Below are positions 18,045 through 27,304 of a DNA stretch of 64,000 bases, one piece after another (the first letter of the stretch is position 1; the number at the start of each line of letters is the position of its first letter). The DNA lies in assembly GCA_910587815.1 (NCBI GenBank), contig CAJUNK010000003.1, positions 92,032 through 156,031 on the forward strand. The letters run 5' to 3'. The position numbers and the translations under genes were made by a program. The DNA is from Candidatus Gastranaerophilales bacterium. GTDB taxonomy: Bacteria > Cyanobacteriota > Vampirovibrionia > Gastranaerophilales > Gastranaerophilaceae. Under the pieces are notes generated by a model. The model was not told where the DNA came from. It made no database searches and saw only the letters and a program-made list of their open reading frames with translations.

Positions 18045-18153
18045 TTTTAATCCTTTTTTTAATTACTAATTTTTATAAATTTGCCTGTTGCCATTATATC
18101 AAAAGAATAATAAAATGTTAATTATTAATACACTATTATAAGAAGATATCCAA

Positions 18154-18678
18154 ATGGCACTTGTATTCCTATCACTAGGCTCAAATAAAGGCGATAGACT
18201 GTCTCAAATTCAGCAGGCGGTCAACTTTTTGACTGCTGATAATTCCATAAAATTAGTTGCATCATCAGCATTTTATGAAACAGAACCATGGGGAAATAAA
18301 AAACAATGCTGGTTTGTTAACGCTGTAATAGCCATCAGAACTGAATTACAGCCAGTAGAGCTTTTAAGGATATGCCAAAGTATAGAAGCAAAACTAGGCA
18401 GAGACAGGGCTTTAGAAGAAAAATGGGGCGAAAGAGCCATAGACATTGACATTCTATTTTATGATAATTTGGTTTTGAGCAATGAAATTCTTGAAATACC
18501 CCATAAATACGTACACGAGCGAGCTTTTGCCCTTGTGCCAATGTTGGAAATCGCACCAAATTATATGCATCCAGTACTAAACAAAAGCATTTTAGACCTT
18601 CATGATGCCCTGGATGACCCTGAGGACGTGTTTTTATACGGAACAATAATTACAGAAAATAATTATGAAAAAAATTAA
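18154..18678 (+). CDS. folK: 2-amino-4-hydroxy-6-hydroxymethyldihydropteridine pyrophosphokinase
   Basis: HPPK pyrophosphorylates the pterin precursor of folate. The start FLSLGSNKGDR, the ETEPWG loop, the W.FVNAV segment and the catalytic R..RWGER-like pattern (EEKWGERAIDIDILFYD) with its two Asp metal ligands are all present. Length 174 is slightly above E. coli FolK (159). The stop overlaps the following flavoprotein gene by 14 bp. Confidence 0.94.
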   Translation: MALVFLSLGSNKGDRLSQIQQAVNFLTADNSIKLVASSAFYETEPWGNKKQCWFVNAVIAIRTELQPVELLRICQSIEAKLGRDRALEEKWGERAIDIDILFYDNLVLSNEILEIPHKYVHERAFALVPMLEIAPNYMHPVLNKSILDLHDALDDPEDVFLYGTIITENNYEKN

Positions 18679-19861
18679 TTCCAAAAAACCAAGCACAGAA
18701 ATTTCCCCTGAAAAAAATATATCCAAAAACCTCATCAAGATGGAATTTTCGCCCAATATTGCAATTGTTGGAACGGGTCCTGCCGGCACATATTGTGCAT
18801 TACAGCTTATTGAGCATTTTAAAAAAGAAGACCAAAATACTTATAAAATCACTCTTTTTGACCCACTCCCAGCGCTTTCAACAATTTTGCCTACAGGAAA
18901 TGGCAGATGTAACTTAACATATAATGAAAATGATTTTAAAAAATTTGCTGCGTTTTATCCAAGGGGCGAAAAATTTCTCTATTCAATACTTTCAAGATAT
19001 TCAATGTATGAAACACTGGAATATTTTGAAAAACTTGGTATCAAAACCTACACACAGCCTGATAATCGTATTTTTCCGGTATCAAATAGTGCTAAAGACG
19101 TGCAAAAACACATGATTTCAGCTCTTAAAAAATCTAAAAATATAAATTTTATCAATAAAACCATAAAAAACATAGAAGAACTTAATAAATATAACATTAT
19201 AGTGCTTGCAACTGGCTCAAAAGACCGCAGCGGGCTGGTTCAGCAGTTTGGACACAAAATTATCCCTCTAAAACCGGCACTTTGCGGCCTTAAAGTAAAA
19301 GAGCTTACTCCAAATTTTCCCACAGGAATTAGCATTCAGGCAAATGGTGGCGGTATAATCTTTACACACCAAGGACTTTCTGGTCCTGAAATATTTAAAA
19401 TTTCATCAAAAAATGTCCACAAAGAATATCCATATAAAATAAAAATCCCTATAATCAATCCAGATAAGCTTTTTAAACTTATTGACGCAAACCCTAAAAA
19501 AAGTTTTGGAAATGTAGTGTCTGAATTAATACCTAAAAAATTAACAAAATATGTATTTGAACAACATGGCCTAAATTATGATAAACAGGCAGCTCACGCT
19601 AAAAAAGAAGAAATAAAAACGCTTGAAAATCTTGATTTCACTATAATAGCAATAGATGGACGCGGTGAAATTGTTCATGCGGGCGGAGTTTGCACAGATG
19701 AAATTAATAAAAACTGCCACTCAAAAATTAATTCAAAACTTTGGATAATAGGTGAAGCTCTAAACGTAGATGGATTTTGCGGCGGATTTAATTTGCAAAA
19801 TTGCTGGAGCACAGCAGCCATTGCAGCAGATGATATTGTCAAGTTTTGTAAAGAAATATAA
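18665..19861 (+). CDS. HI0933/BaiN-like FAD-dependent oxidoreductase
   Basis: A flavoprotein of the HI0933 family (annotated as aminoacetone oxidase-family or BaiN-like). The dinucleotide fold GTGPAGTYCA, the diagnostic TGNGRCNLT block, and the C-terminal HAGGVCTDEI and VDGFCGGFNLQNCWSTAAIAA segments are all there. Length 398 is usual. The physiological substrate of the family is unsettled. The frame opens at 18665, overlapping folK; an alternative start at 18740 (MEFSPNIAIVG) would begin right at the FAD fold and cannot be excluded. Confidence 0.85.
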   Translation: MKKINSKKPSTEISPEKNISKNLIKMEFSPNIAIVGTGPAGTYCALQLIEHFKKEDQNTYKITLFDPLPALSTILPTGNGRCNLTYNENDFKKFAAFYPRGEKFLYSILSRYSMYETLEYFEKLGIKTYTQPDNRIFPVSNSAKDVQKHMISALKKSKNINFINKTIKNIEELNKYNIIVLATGSKDRSGLVQQFGHKIIPLKPALCGLKVKELTPNFPTGISIQANGGGIIFTHQGLSGPEIFKISSKNVHKEYPYKIKIPIINPDKLFKLIDANPKKSFGNVVSELIPKKLTKYVFEQHGLNYDKQAAHAKKEEIKTLENLDFTIIAIDGRGEIVHAGGVCTDEINKNCHSKINSKLWIIGEALNVDGFCGGFNLQNCWSTAAIAADDIVKFCKEI

Positions 19862-19890
19862 CTAAATATTAAATTTCATACTAAAGCAAA

Positions 19891-20256
19891 CTAATGCACT
19901 GCACAGAAAAATTTATAAATCAATTCAGCTAAATTTTTATCTTGATACATTGCATTTGTAATCTCTTTCACCATATCCTGCACTGCAATCCTAGGTGTCA
20001 CGGTAAAAAACTGGTATGGTTCCACCTCTAATGCAGTAGCCAAACGATAAAGCGTCTCAAAAGTGGGGTAAACCCTGCCGCATTCAATATTAGAAAGGCT
20101 GGATTGTTCAATATTTGCAAGCTCTGCAAGGCGTTCTTGGGTAAAATCTTTCAATTCTCTAAAATATTTTATTCTTTTCCCAAATAAAATTTTAAATCCT
20201 GAAAGTTTCTCCTCAAAGTCTTTATCAGGGATGTTTTCGCTTGTTTTAGATGCCAT
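19891..20256 (-). CDS. XRE-family transcriptional regulator
   Basis: A 121-residue DNA-binding protein. Residues ~27-82 are a Cro/C1-type helix-turn-helix: LGKRIKYFRELK-like start, FTQERLAELANIEQSSLSNIE as the HTH, then PTFETLYRLATALEV. The ~35 residues after the HTH form a short helical tail, probably for dimerisation. It converges on the flavoprotein gene and is divergent from the glycine-rich pilin-like gene 215 bp away, which makes that gene one possible target (inference). Confidence 0.88.
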   Translation of the reverse strand: MASKTSENIPDKDFEEKLSGFKILFGKRIKYFRELKDFTQERLAELANIEQSSLSNIECGRVYPTFETLYRLATALEVEPYQFFTVTPRIAVQDMVKEITNAMYQDKNLAELIYKFFCAVH

Positions 20257-20285
20257 TTTACCGCCAATCCATGTTTATTAATAAA

Positions 20286-20306
20286 ATCCTAAAATGCATT
20301 CAGGAT
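20286..20306. repeat. Short quasi-palindrome in the XRE/pilin intergenic region
   Basis: ATCCT and AGGAT flank an AATGCATT core; together with the adjacent GACA this looks like the dispersed TGTCATCCTGAA-type repeats common in many bacterial genomes. It sits between the divergent XRE and glycine-rich genes. It may be an operator or just a dispersed repeat. Confidence 0.35.
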
Positions 20307-20471
20307 GACAAAATTTACTGCCTATCATAATTCTGCATTGAATTTTTCAAAATATTATGACCTTATAAGAATTTTTATCTTGATTTATTCTTTAAAAAAA
20401 TATAATATAGTTAATAGGTTATATTTTATAAAAAATATTCGTAATTAAATATAGACAAGTGGGTAATTTTT

Positions 20472-23294
20472 ATGACAAGAAGTTTTCATCTAAAAAATGG
20501 TGCAAGCCATTGTACACTTTTGCACATTAAAAACCAGGAAGGCGGACATCCTGATAAATCCGTCATTGCAAAACAAGCTCGAAATGACGAGTGCAGTACG
20601 GCATTCAGCCTTGTAGAATTATTAATAGCACTTTTAGTGGCGTCATTACTTATGACAGCGCTTGCTCCAGTAATGACAAGGAAATTTGGAGAAAATGTAA
20701 CAGTATCAGGAACAGGAAAGAATACAAGTGAACATTATCAGATTTTTGATGATGTTAGTAAAAATGGAACTGATGATAATAAGTTTACCATTCCATCTAA
20801 TGCAATAAATGTAAAAGTGACATTAGTTGGCGGAGGGGGTGCGGGAGGCAGTGCCTCATTTGGTTCCAAGATAATTAGCGCCACAGAACAAAATTGGAAA
20901 GTGCCTGATGGAGTTGAAAAAATAAGGGTATATATGGTTGGCGGAGGAGGAGGCGGAGCCTCTGGCGGAATTGTACTTGCAGAAAAGCTTGGAAATCTAA
21001 AAACAGGCACAAGAGATTATACAGAGCCTGGAATTAGATACAGTATTCCGTTAATAGACTTTATGACGGAAGATCCCGCTTATATTCCAGCAATTGATTC
21101 AAGATGTACGTCAAGCGGATATAATTGGGAAGCAAATATTTCATCACTTCCATTAACCGTTACAGGTTGCGGCGCAGGGGGTGCAGGCGGCGGTGGCACA
21201 GGTAATGGCGCAACTACAGCCAATGCTGGCGGCGGCGGGGGTTCTGGCGGATATGTTGTAAATGCACATGTAGATTATAACATGCCAATGGGTATAACAA
21301 TTCCAGGAATCGCAACAACAGGCGGATATGGTGCAAACGCACTAACAGCATCGGGTGCAATGTCAGGAGCAGGCGGAGGCGGCGGGTATGCAAGTCAATA
21401 TGTTGCAACTGTACCAATATCCATGACAAGCGCACTGCATGGCGGAAGTGGCGGTAAAGGTGCATCAAACTACTATGGTACAAGTGCAACTCCAGGTGAA
21501 AATGGTTACAATTTATCAAATAAAGGCTATGGCAGCTATGGCGGAAGCCCATCTATAACAAGTGCTGGTGCAGGTGGCAGGGGTGCAAATTTTAGCGCAG
21601 GCGGAGGCGGTGGCGGTTCAGCGCCTTACGGTGCAGGCGGTGGCGGAGGCGGAGGAGCTGCTGTACTTGCAACTGCTAATGATTTTAGATTTATGGCATC
21701 TGGTGGCGGAGGCGGCGGGGGGTATAACAATGGTGCATACGGCGGAGGTGGCGGCGGAGGTGGCGGCGGGTACAATGGCGGCGGAGGCGGAGGGGGTGGA
21801 GATTTTTTCAATTGCAGCCCTGGCGGCGGTAAAGGAGCCGGAAGCGGAAAGGCTGGTGGGGCTTGCGGGGTGTGCACAGGCACAACAGGCAGATGCTGGG
21901 GTGGAACACAATATTATGGCGGCGGCGGTGGTGGTGGCGGGTATCCTAATGGTGTTTCTGGCACAAGCCCGACAATATCAGGTGCAGTTAATTCAGACAC
22001 ATCAATAGCTACATCTGGTACAGGCGGTAAAATTAATACTATTTTTGGCCCCAACTATTGCAACGGAGGCGAACCTGGACAAAACGGCAAACCAGGTATC
22101 ATTCGTATATCTTGGCCTACAACAGATAATGCAATAAAATGCAAGTATAATACGCATTCTAATGGCGCATCTGGCGGTGGCGGGGGACAAGTTTGGATTG
22201 GCGAGATTGATGTAACACCTGGAGAATATCTTAATTTTTACGTCGGAAAAGGCGGGACAGCACAAACAAAAGCTTCTACAAATGGAAATAATGGAAGCAA
22301 TACATATATTGCAAAACAATCAGGCACCGTTATTGTATCTACTAAAGGTGGAGGCGGGGGTGTATATTCTGCTGCTTCTAATATTACAACAACTGTTGGT
22401 ATTGGCGGTGGAAAATTAACTACAAATTGGAGTGATTGGACAAAGCAAAATACAAATACAACTGGAGGGCAAAATGGTGGTGCAGGTAAAACCGCAGCAC
22501 AGGGTTCTATTGGTGGAATTGGCGGAGGTGTATATTTTGTAGATGGTTCATATTTAAGTGGCGGTAATGCAGGAAATTCCGAAAATAATGGCTCTAATGC
22601 ATTGAATACAAATTATGGCACAGGAGGTGGCGGAGGCGGCGGAGTTACAACAGAAGGACATTTTCCAGGAAATGGAGGGAAAGGTGCTGATGGATATATT
22701 TACATTGAATGGGGCGACAGCAATGGTGGCGGAGGAAGCAGTGGAGAGATAAGAGAAAAAGAACAATTGATAGGTGCTATTGCAGGGGCAACACTTGAAA
22801 TAGAAATTGGTGATGGTGGGGTAGCTAAGAATATTGAATATGATGCCGATACAAAGTATAAACCGGGCGAGAAAGGTGGAGACGGCAAAGATACTATAGT
22901 AAAAATAGGGAATAAAAAATATTTTGCAAAAGGCGGAATTGGTGGTGAAGCTGGCGGCCTTACAAAGGGCGTACATGGAGCTGGCGGAAAACTTTTAAAT
23001 TTATCAAATTCAAAGGCGATAAGTTTTGAAGGATTAGCAGGCATTAATGGGTATGGAGGCGCAGGGGCAAACGCAGAATATGCGTTTGCGGCAAATGGCG
23101 AAGGTATGGGTGGATGCGGAGGAAATATGGTGGCAGGCAAATGTTTTTCACCATCTGAAACTCCTTATGGTAAAGATGGGAACAAATCAGGCAGCGGGGG
23201 CGGAGGTGGAGCAATCAAGGATTCTGTTCCATATAAAGGAGGGAATGGTGCATCTGGACTTGTACTTATTGAATGGGAGGAATTTAGAGAATAA
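20472..23294 (+). CDS. Giant glycine-rich prepilin-like surface protein
   Basis: A 940-residue protein with a type IV prepilin N-terminus: the processing site A|FSLVE (Phe+1, Glu+5) is followed by a ~18-residue hydrophobic helix LLIALLVASLLM. The leader before it is unusually long (~43 residues) and contains a palindromic DNA repeat translated as SVIAKQARNDE. The rest is a glycine-rich array in at least three modules, each starting GGGGG and ending in an AKGGIGG-like segment, with acidic and aromatic interruptions, as in glycine-rich domains of phage tail and surface proteins. The C-terminus is LVLIEWEEFRE. It probably forms or decorates a pilus or pseudopilus. A paralogue with almost the same end lies at the right edge of the window. 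Confidence 0.8.
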   Translation: MTRSFHLKNGASHCTLLHIKNQEGGHPDKSVIAKQARNDECSTAFSLVELLIALLVASLLMTALAPVMTRKFGENVTVSGTGKNTSEHYQIFDDVSKNGTDDNKFTIPSNAINVKVTLVGGGGAGGSASFGSKIISATEQNWKVPDGVEKIRVYMVGGGGGGASGGIVLAEKLGNLKTGTRDYTEPGIRYSIPLIDFMTEDPAYIPAIDSRCTSSGYNWEANISSLPLTVTGCGAGGAGGGGTGNGATTANAGGGGGSGGYVVNAHVDYNMPMGITIPGIATTGGYGANALTASGAMSGAGGGGGYASQYVATVPISMTSALHGGSGGKGASNYYGTSATPGENGYNLSNKGYGSYGGSPSITSAGAGGRGANFSAGGGGGGSAPYGAGGGGGGGAAVLATANDFRFMASGGGGGGGYNNGAYGGGGGGGGGGYNGGGGGGGGDFFNCSPGGGKGAGSGKAGGACGVCTGTTGRCWGGTQYYGGGGGGGGYPNGVSGTSPTISGAVNSDTSIATSGTGGKINTIFGPNYCNGGEPGQNGKPGIIRISWPTTDNAIKCKYNTHSNGASGGGGGQVWIGEIDVTPGEYLNFYVGKGGTAQTKASTNGNNGSNTYIAKQSGTVIVSTKGGGGGVYSAASNITTTVGIGGGKLTTNWSDWTKQNTNTTGGQNGGAGKTAAQGSIGGIGGGVYFVDGSYLSGGNAGNSENNGSNALNTNYGTGGGGGGGVTTEGHFPGNGGKGADGYIYIEWGDSNGGGGSSGEIREKEQLIGAIAGATLEIEIGDGGVAKNIEYDADTKYKPGEKGGDGKDTIVKIGNKKYFAKGGIGGEAGGLTKGVHGAGGKLLNLSNSKAISFEGLAGINGYGGAGANAEYAFAANGEGMGGCGGNMVAGKCFSPSETPYGKDGNKSGSGGGGGAIKDSVPYKGGNGASGLVLIEWEEFRE
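20561..20589. repeat. Palindromic repeat inside the coding leader of the pilin-like gene
   Basis: CGTCATT (20561-20567) and AATGACG (20583-20589) form a 7-bp stem around a 15-nt loop. Similar CGTCATTGC...AATGACG palindromes are dispersed repeats in many genomes. Here the repeat is translated in frame as part of the leader before the prepilin cleavage site. Confidence 0.55.
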
Positions 23295-23327
23295 GAAGGA
23301 ATAAATTTTTATGATGAACAACTTTTC

Positions 23328-23364
23328 GGGTGTCTTTTCAGTAACCTTTGGACACCCTTTTTTT
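23328..23364 (+). terminator. Intrinsic terminator of the glycine-rich pilin-like gene
   Basis: GGGTGTC (23328-23334) pairs with GACACCC (23351-23357), followed by a run of seven T. It starts 34 bp after the stop codon. Confidence 0.85.
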
Positions 23365-23517
23365 ATATATAAAAAGGCAAATTCCTTTGCTTATAATTAC
23401 AAGAAGTTAGGAATCTTATACTGAATTTATTTTAGGGTTTCAAACAAATTTGGTAAAAATTCTAAAGCAAATTCAAGATATACTATGTATAAAAAATTTA
23501 AAGCTGGATGATGATAT

Positions 23518-24498
23518 CTAGGCCTTATACCGTGCAGATTGATATGTATTTCTTTCCCATAAAATTCTATCTATTTTATTCATAGTTTCAAATTTATTTC
23601 TAGCCCAAATCGGCGCTATAAGTGTGGTTGAAAGACCACTGCCCCCAACGCGATGAATCGTTGTACTTTTGGGCAGAATTTCAATAATATCGCACACTAA
23701 AACACAGTATTCATCTTCTGAAAGAAGCAAAATAGGGTTTTGTGCGTGAATTTTAGCTAAGGGTGTATTTTCAAGCACTGTCAGCACATGAATTTTAATA
23801 CCATCAATTCCCATATTTGAAAGAATGCGAGCAGTTTTTAGCATATCCTGAGGCGTTTCGCCAGGCAGACCAAGAATAATATGCACACAAACCTTTATAT
23901 GCTTTGTTTTAGCAAGGTTATAAGCATTTTCAAAAGTTTTAAAATCATGACCACGGTTTATAAGGCGTAAAGTCTTATCGTGCGCACTTTGCAGACCTAA
24001 TTCAAGCCAGGGATTTTTATAAGATGCTATTAAATCCAGCTTTTCTTCATCCACACAATCAGGCCTTGTGCCTATTGATATACCTACAACACGTTCATCA
24101 CAAAAAGCCGCATCATAGACGGTTTTTAACTTATCTACAGAAGCATAAGTATTTGAAAAGGCCTGAAAATAAGCCAAAAATGCTTGCGCTTTAAAGCGTT
24201 TTGGCAAATTATTTATGGCAGTTTCAACCTGTTTTTCTATTGAAAACAAGGAAGAGTGGGCCTTTGAAAAACTTCCTGATTCATCGCAAAAAATACAGCC
24301 ACCCGAAGATATTGTGCCATCACGGTTTGGACAAGAAAAGCCTGCATCAAGTGTAATTTTATAAACCTTTTTACCAAATTTTTGATACAAGTAATCGCTA
24401 AATGTGAAGTAGCGCTTGGCATTCAACCTATTAGACGTGTAACAAGCAGAATCATCAAGGGTTTTAGTATTTACATCCGGATTATTCGTCAATATCAT
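23518..24498 (-). CDS. YhcC/TIGR01212-type radical SAM protein
   Basis: A 326-residue radical SAM protein. The opening LYQKFGKKVYKITLDAGF, then CPNRDGTISSGGCIFC (Cys-x11-Cys-x2-Cys cluster ligands) and FLAYFQAFSNTYA identify the YhcC family (TIGR01212). Later segments are ELGLQSAHD and HIILGLPGET. The reaction is not established in the literature I know. A 56-residue zinc-ribbon gene overlaps its start by 17 bp on the same strand. Confidence 0.85.
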   Translation of the reverse strand: MILTNNPDVNTKTLDDSACYTSNRLNAKRYFTFSDYLYQKFGKKVYKITLDAGFSCPNRDGTISSGGCIFCDESGSFSKAHSSLFSIEKQVETAINNLPKRFKAQAFLAYFQAFSNTYASVDKLKTVYDAAFCDERVVGISIGTRPDCVDEEKLDLIASYKNPWLELGLQSAHDKTLRLINRGHDFKTFENAYNLAKTKHIKVCVHIILGLPGETPQDMLKTARILSNMGIDGIKIHVLTVLENTPLAKIHAQNPILLLSEDEYCVLVCDIIEILPKSTTIHRVGGSGLSTTLIAPIWARNKFETMNKIDRILWERNTYQSARYKA

Positions 24499-24652
24499 CA
24501 GTATTCTGCGGAGGATAGATGTAATGTTCGCCGCATTTTGGACAAACTACTTCCTGTTGCTTATCATCAGATAAAACAACAACTTCAAAAAGTTCTCTAC
24601 AGCTGGAATTTTGACATCTGATAGCCCATACCGGCCTTACTATTCTTGCCAT
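24482..24652 (-). CDS. Small zinc-ribbon protein
   Basis: A 56-codon gene below usual length cut-offs. It reads MARIVRPVWAIRCQ, then two cysteine pairs: Cys13-x4-Cys18 and CPKCG (Cys37, Cys40), with an acidic tail ending DDIDE. The spacing fits a small zinc ribbon. Its 3' end overlaps the yhcC-like start by 17 bp, so the two are probably coupled. Function unknown; nucleic-acid or protein binding would be usual for such ribbons. Confidence 0.7.
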   Translation of the reverse strand: MARIVRPVWAIRCQNSSCRELFEVVVLSDDKQQEVVCPKCGEHYIYPPQNTDDIDE

Positions 24653-24753
24653 ATTTAAAATCCTTTATACAAAATTATTTATAAAGATATACTATAATAT
24701 ATTTTAAAAAATGGCAATAAAGTTATTTTGGCAAAGCTACTGTAAAAGTATGC

Positions 24754-24759
24754 TATAAT
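24754..24759 (+). promoter_or_regulatory. Extended -10 promoter of surE
   Basis: TATGCTATAATG gives a TGn-extended TATAAT about 47 bp before the surE ATG. No consensus -35 at proper spacing is seen, which is acceptable for an extended -10 promoter. Confidence 0.55.
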
Positions 24760-24805
24760 GATGAAACAAAGTAACAGATGAGAAAATTTTAGGAAGAACA
24801 AAAGT

Positions 24806-25621
24806 ATGAAGATTTTAATTTCAAATGATGATGGCATAACAGCTTTAGGCATAAAAGCCCTAATGACAGCTTTAAGCAAAGAACATGAAGTTTATGTTGT
24901 GGCGCCAGATAGAGAAAGAAGCGCTGCTGGGCACTCTTTAACGTTGCATACGCCAATTCGTGTGGAAGAATTAGAATCAAAGTTTGGCGCAAAAAGGGTG
25001 TGGATAACTTCAGGCACACCTGGGGATTGCGTAAAATTAGGACTTATTGAGCTTTTAGATGAAGTAAAGCCGGATTTAGTAATTTCAGGAATAAACCATG
25101 GTCCAAATTTAGGAATAGATATTCTGTATTCAGGCACGGTAAGCTGTGCTATGGAAGGTGCTATGTTGAATTATCCAAGTATAGCGGTAAGTTTAGCCAG
25201 CATGAGCTGTGACCCTGTATATTTTGATGTTACGGCAGATTTTATATTAAAATTCTTACCAAGAATTGAAAAAATAAAATTTCCTGAAAAAACAATTTTA
25301 AATATAAATACTCCGGCCCTTGAAGAAATGGATATTGCAGGGGTGGAAATTACAAAATTGGGTTCCAAAATGTTCACAGATGAATACGAAAGAAGGGTAG
25401 ACCCAAGAGGTAAAGTTTATTATTGGATGGCAGGTGAGCTCACCACAAAACACGAAGAGGATGGCACAGACATAAGCGCAGTACGTGCAAACAGAATCTC
25501 CATTACACCAATTACATTTGAGATGACGCACAAAGCTATTATGGCAGAGCTGGAAAGCGAATTTTGCAAGGATGGTGTATGCGACTGGTACGGATACGGC
25601 GCAATTCATAAAGAGCAGTAA
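24806..25621 (+). CDS. surE: 5'/3'-nucleotidase SurE
   Basis: A metal-dependent nucleoside monophosphate phosphatase. The metal site NDDGI is at residues 7-11, APDRERSA follows, and SGTPGDC, SGINHGPNLG and YSGTVSCAMEG are all intact. At 271 residues it matches the family, including the C-terminal dimerisation arm. The ribosome site is AGGAAG. It stands alone, followed by a hairpin terminator and then purH. Confidence 0.95.
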   Translation: MKILISNDDGITALGIKALMTALSKEHEVYVVAPDRERSAAGHSLTLHTPIRVEELESKFGAKRVWITSGTPGDCVKLGLIELLDEVKPDLVISGINHGPNLGIDILYSGTVSCAMEGAMLNYPSIAVSLASMSCDPVYFDVTADFILKFLPRIEKIKFPEKTILNINTPALEEMDIAGVEITKLGSKMFTDEYERRVDPRGKVYYWMAGELTTKHEEDGTDISAVRANRISITPITFEMTHKAIMAELESEFCKDGVCDWYGYGAIHKEQ

Positions 25622-25640
25622 ATTTTATTTTTAAAGCACA

Positions 25641-25678
25641 ATGGCACCTTTTTCTTTATGAATCAGGTGTCATTTTTC
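25641..25678 (+). terminator. Intrinsic terminator after surE
   Basis: ATGGCACCT (25641-25649) pairs with AGGTGTCAT (25665-25673) with one G-T wobble, followed by TTTTT. Confidence 0.7.
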
Positions 25679-25734
25679 ATTTTTGTTGTAAAATTTTAAC
25701 TATTGGGGAATGTTTTTAATGAGGAAATTTTATA

Positions 25735-27258
25735 ATGAAAAAACAGGCTTATATCAGCGTATTTGATAAAACAGGGGTGGTTGATTTTGCAAAAAAGCTG
25801 CAAAAAGCAGGATATGAAATAGTTTCTACAGGCGGCACATTTGATTTATTAAAAGAAAACAATATAAATGCAACAGAAAGTACTAATATTACAGGATTTA
25901 GGGAACTTATCGATGGAAAAGTAAAATCTTTGCATCCTAAAATTTTTGCAGGAATCTTAGCAAATCAAGATGAACGCAAAACCCTTGATAAAGAAGGTAT
26001 TCAGCCGTTCGATTTAGTTTGTGTCAATCTTTATCCTTTTGAACAATACAAAGGAAAAGATGCAGATATTAAAACTTTAATAAAAAATATTGATATAGGA
26101 GGAGTTTCGCTTTTAAGAGCTGGGGCTAAAAATTATGAAAATGTAATTGTAATATCTGACATTAAAGATTATGAAATCGACATAGAAAATATAGACCTAA
26201 AAACACGTGAAAATCTTGCAGTAAAAGCATTTCAAAAAACTTCACATTATGATTTTGATATTAGTTCAGAATTAAATGAAAGGTTTGAATTTGATACACA
26301 AGATGCAAAACACAACATGAAGGATTTTGAAGGATTTTATCTAGAAAAAATACAAGATTTAAGATACGGTGAAAACCCGCACCAAGCGGCTGCTTTATAT
26401 AATTACGACAAAAAAATTGAATATGAATTTTTAAACGGAAAAGAATTTTCATACAACAATATTTTAGATACAACAGCAGCATTAAACATAGCATCAGAAT
26501 TTTATGATGTGAATGCTTGCATTATTATAAAACACACAAACCCTTGCGGGGTGGCACTTGGGAAAACATTATTAGATGCGTGGCAAAAGGCACTTGATTG
26601 CGACCCTTTAAGTGCTTTTGGCGGAATTGTAGCATTCACAGGATGTGTTGATTTTGAAATTGCAAAAAACTTAACTGCAATGTTTTTAGAAGTAGTGATA
26701 GCGCCTGATTTTACAGATGAAGCTATAGAAGAATTAAAGAAAAAGAAAAATTTAAGAGTTGTAAAATTAAACACACCATTAAATGAATATCGTAATTTTA
26801 CCCAAAAAGAGGTGAAATTTACCCCATTTGGCGCGCTTTTACAAGAAAAAGACAATAAAGAATTAGACCCGGAAACATTTAAGACTGTAACAAAAGAAAA
26901 ACCTACACAAGAAATGATTGAAGATATGGTTTTTGCATTTAAAGTTGCAAAACATTTAAAATCTAATGCAATAGTGATTGCTAAGGATTTAAGAACACTT
27001 GGCCTTTGTGGCGGACAAACAAGCAGGGTGGGTTCAGTTGAAATTGCTCTAATGCGTGTATGCGATAGCGCAAAGGGGGCCATCCTTGCAAGTGATGGAT
27101 TCTTCCCAGCCGTGGATAATATTGAAGTTGCAGCACAGGAAAGAATTGCAGGGATTATCCAACCAGGTGGCAGCATAAAAGATTCTGATGTGATAAAATT
27201 AGCCGATAAACTGGGTCTTGTTATGGTAACTACAGGGATAAGGCATTTTAGACATTAA
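25735..27258 (+). CDS. purH: Bifunctional AICAR formyltransferase / IMP cyclohydrolase
   Basis: Carries out the last two steps of de novo purine synthesis. Residues 1-190 are the MGS-like IMP cyclohydrolase domain (STGGTFDLL, VKSLHPKIFAGIL, DLVCVNLYPFE). Residues ~195-507 are the AICAR transformylase domain, with the catalytic KHTNPCGVA, SAFGGIVA, LCGGQTSRV and the C-terminal GGSIKDSDV. Length 507 is standard. A GAGGAAA ribosome site precedes the ATG. No purine riboswitch is evident in the 110-bp leader. Confidence 0.97.
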   Translation: MKKQAYISVFDKTGVVDFAKKLQKAGYEIVSTGGTFDLLKENNINATESTNITGFRELIDGKVKSLHPKIFAGILANQDERKTLDKEGIQPFDLVCVNLYPFEQYKGKDADIKTLIKNIDIGGVSLLRAGAKNYENVIVISDIKDYEIDIENIDLKTRENLAVKAFQKTSHYDFDISSELNERFEFDTQDAKHNMKDFEGFYLEKIQDLRYGENPHQAAALYNYDKKIEYEFLNGKEFSYNNILDTTAALNIASEFYDVNACIIIKHTNPCGVALGKTLLDAWQKALDCDPLSAFGGIVAFTGCVDFEIAKNLTAMFLEVVIAPDFTDEAIEELKKKKNLRVVKLNTPLNEYRNFTQKEVKFTPFGALLQEKDNKELDPETFKTVTKEKPTQEMIEDMVFAFKVAKHLKSNAIVIAKDLRTLGLCGGQTSRVGSVEIALMRVCDSAKGAILASDGFFPAVDNIEVAAQERIAGIIQPGGSIKDSDVIKLADKLGLVMVTTGIRHFRH

Positions 27259-27304
27259 TATTTAATTTAAGATTTAAGTTTTATTTAGATTTTGGAAACA
27301 TACT

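Noticed and set aside
21562..22008. Opposite- and other-frame reading frames in the glycine-rich gene (also 21214-21552, 21618-21911, 22700-23140)
   Set aside because: Arise from the repetitive GGN codons; composition (poly-Pro, poly-Ala) and lack of ribosome sites mark them as shadows.
25622..25734. Purine riboswitch before purH
   Set aside because: The leader contains only the surE terminator hairpin; no conserved purine aptamer core is seen.
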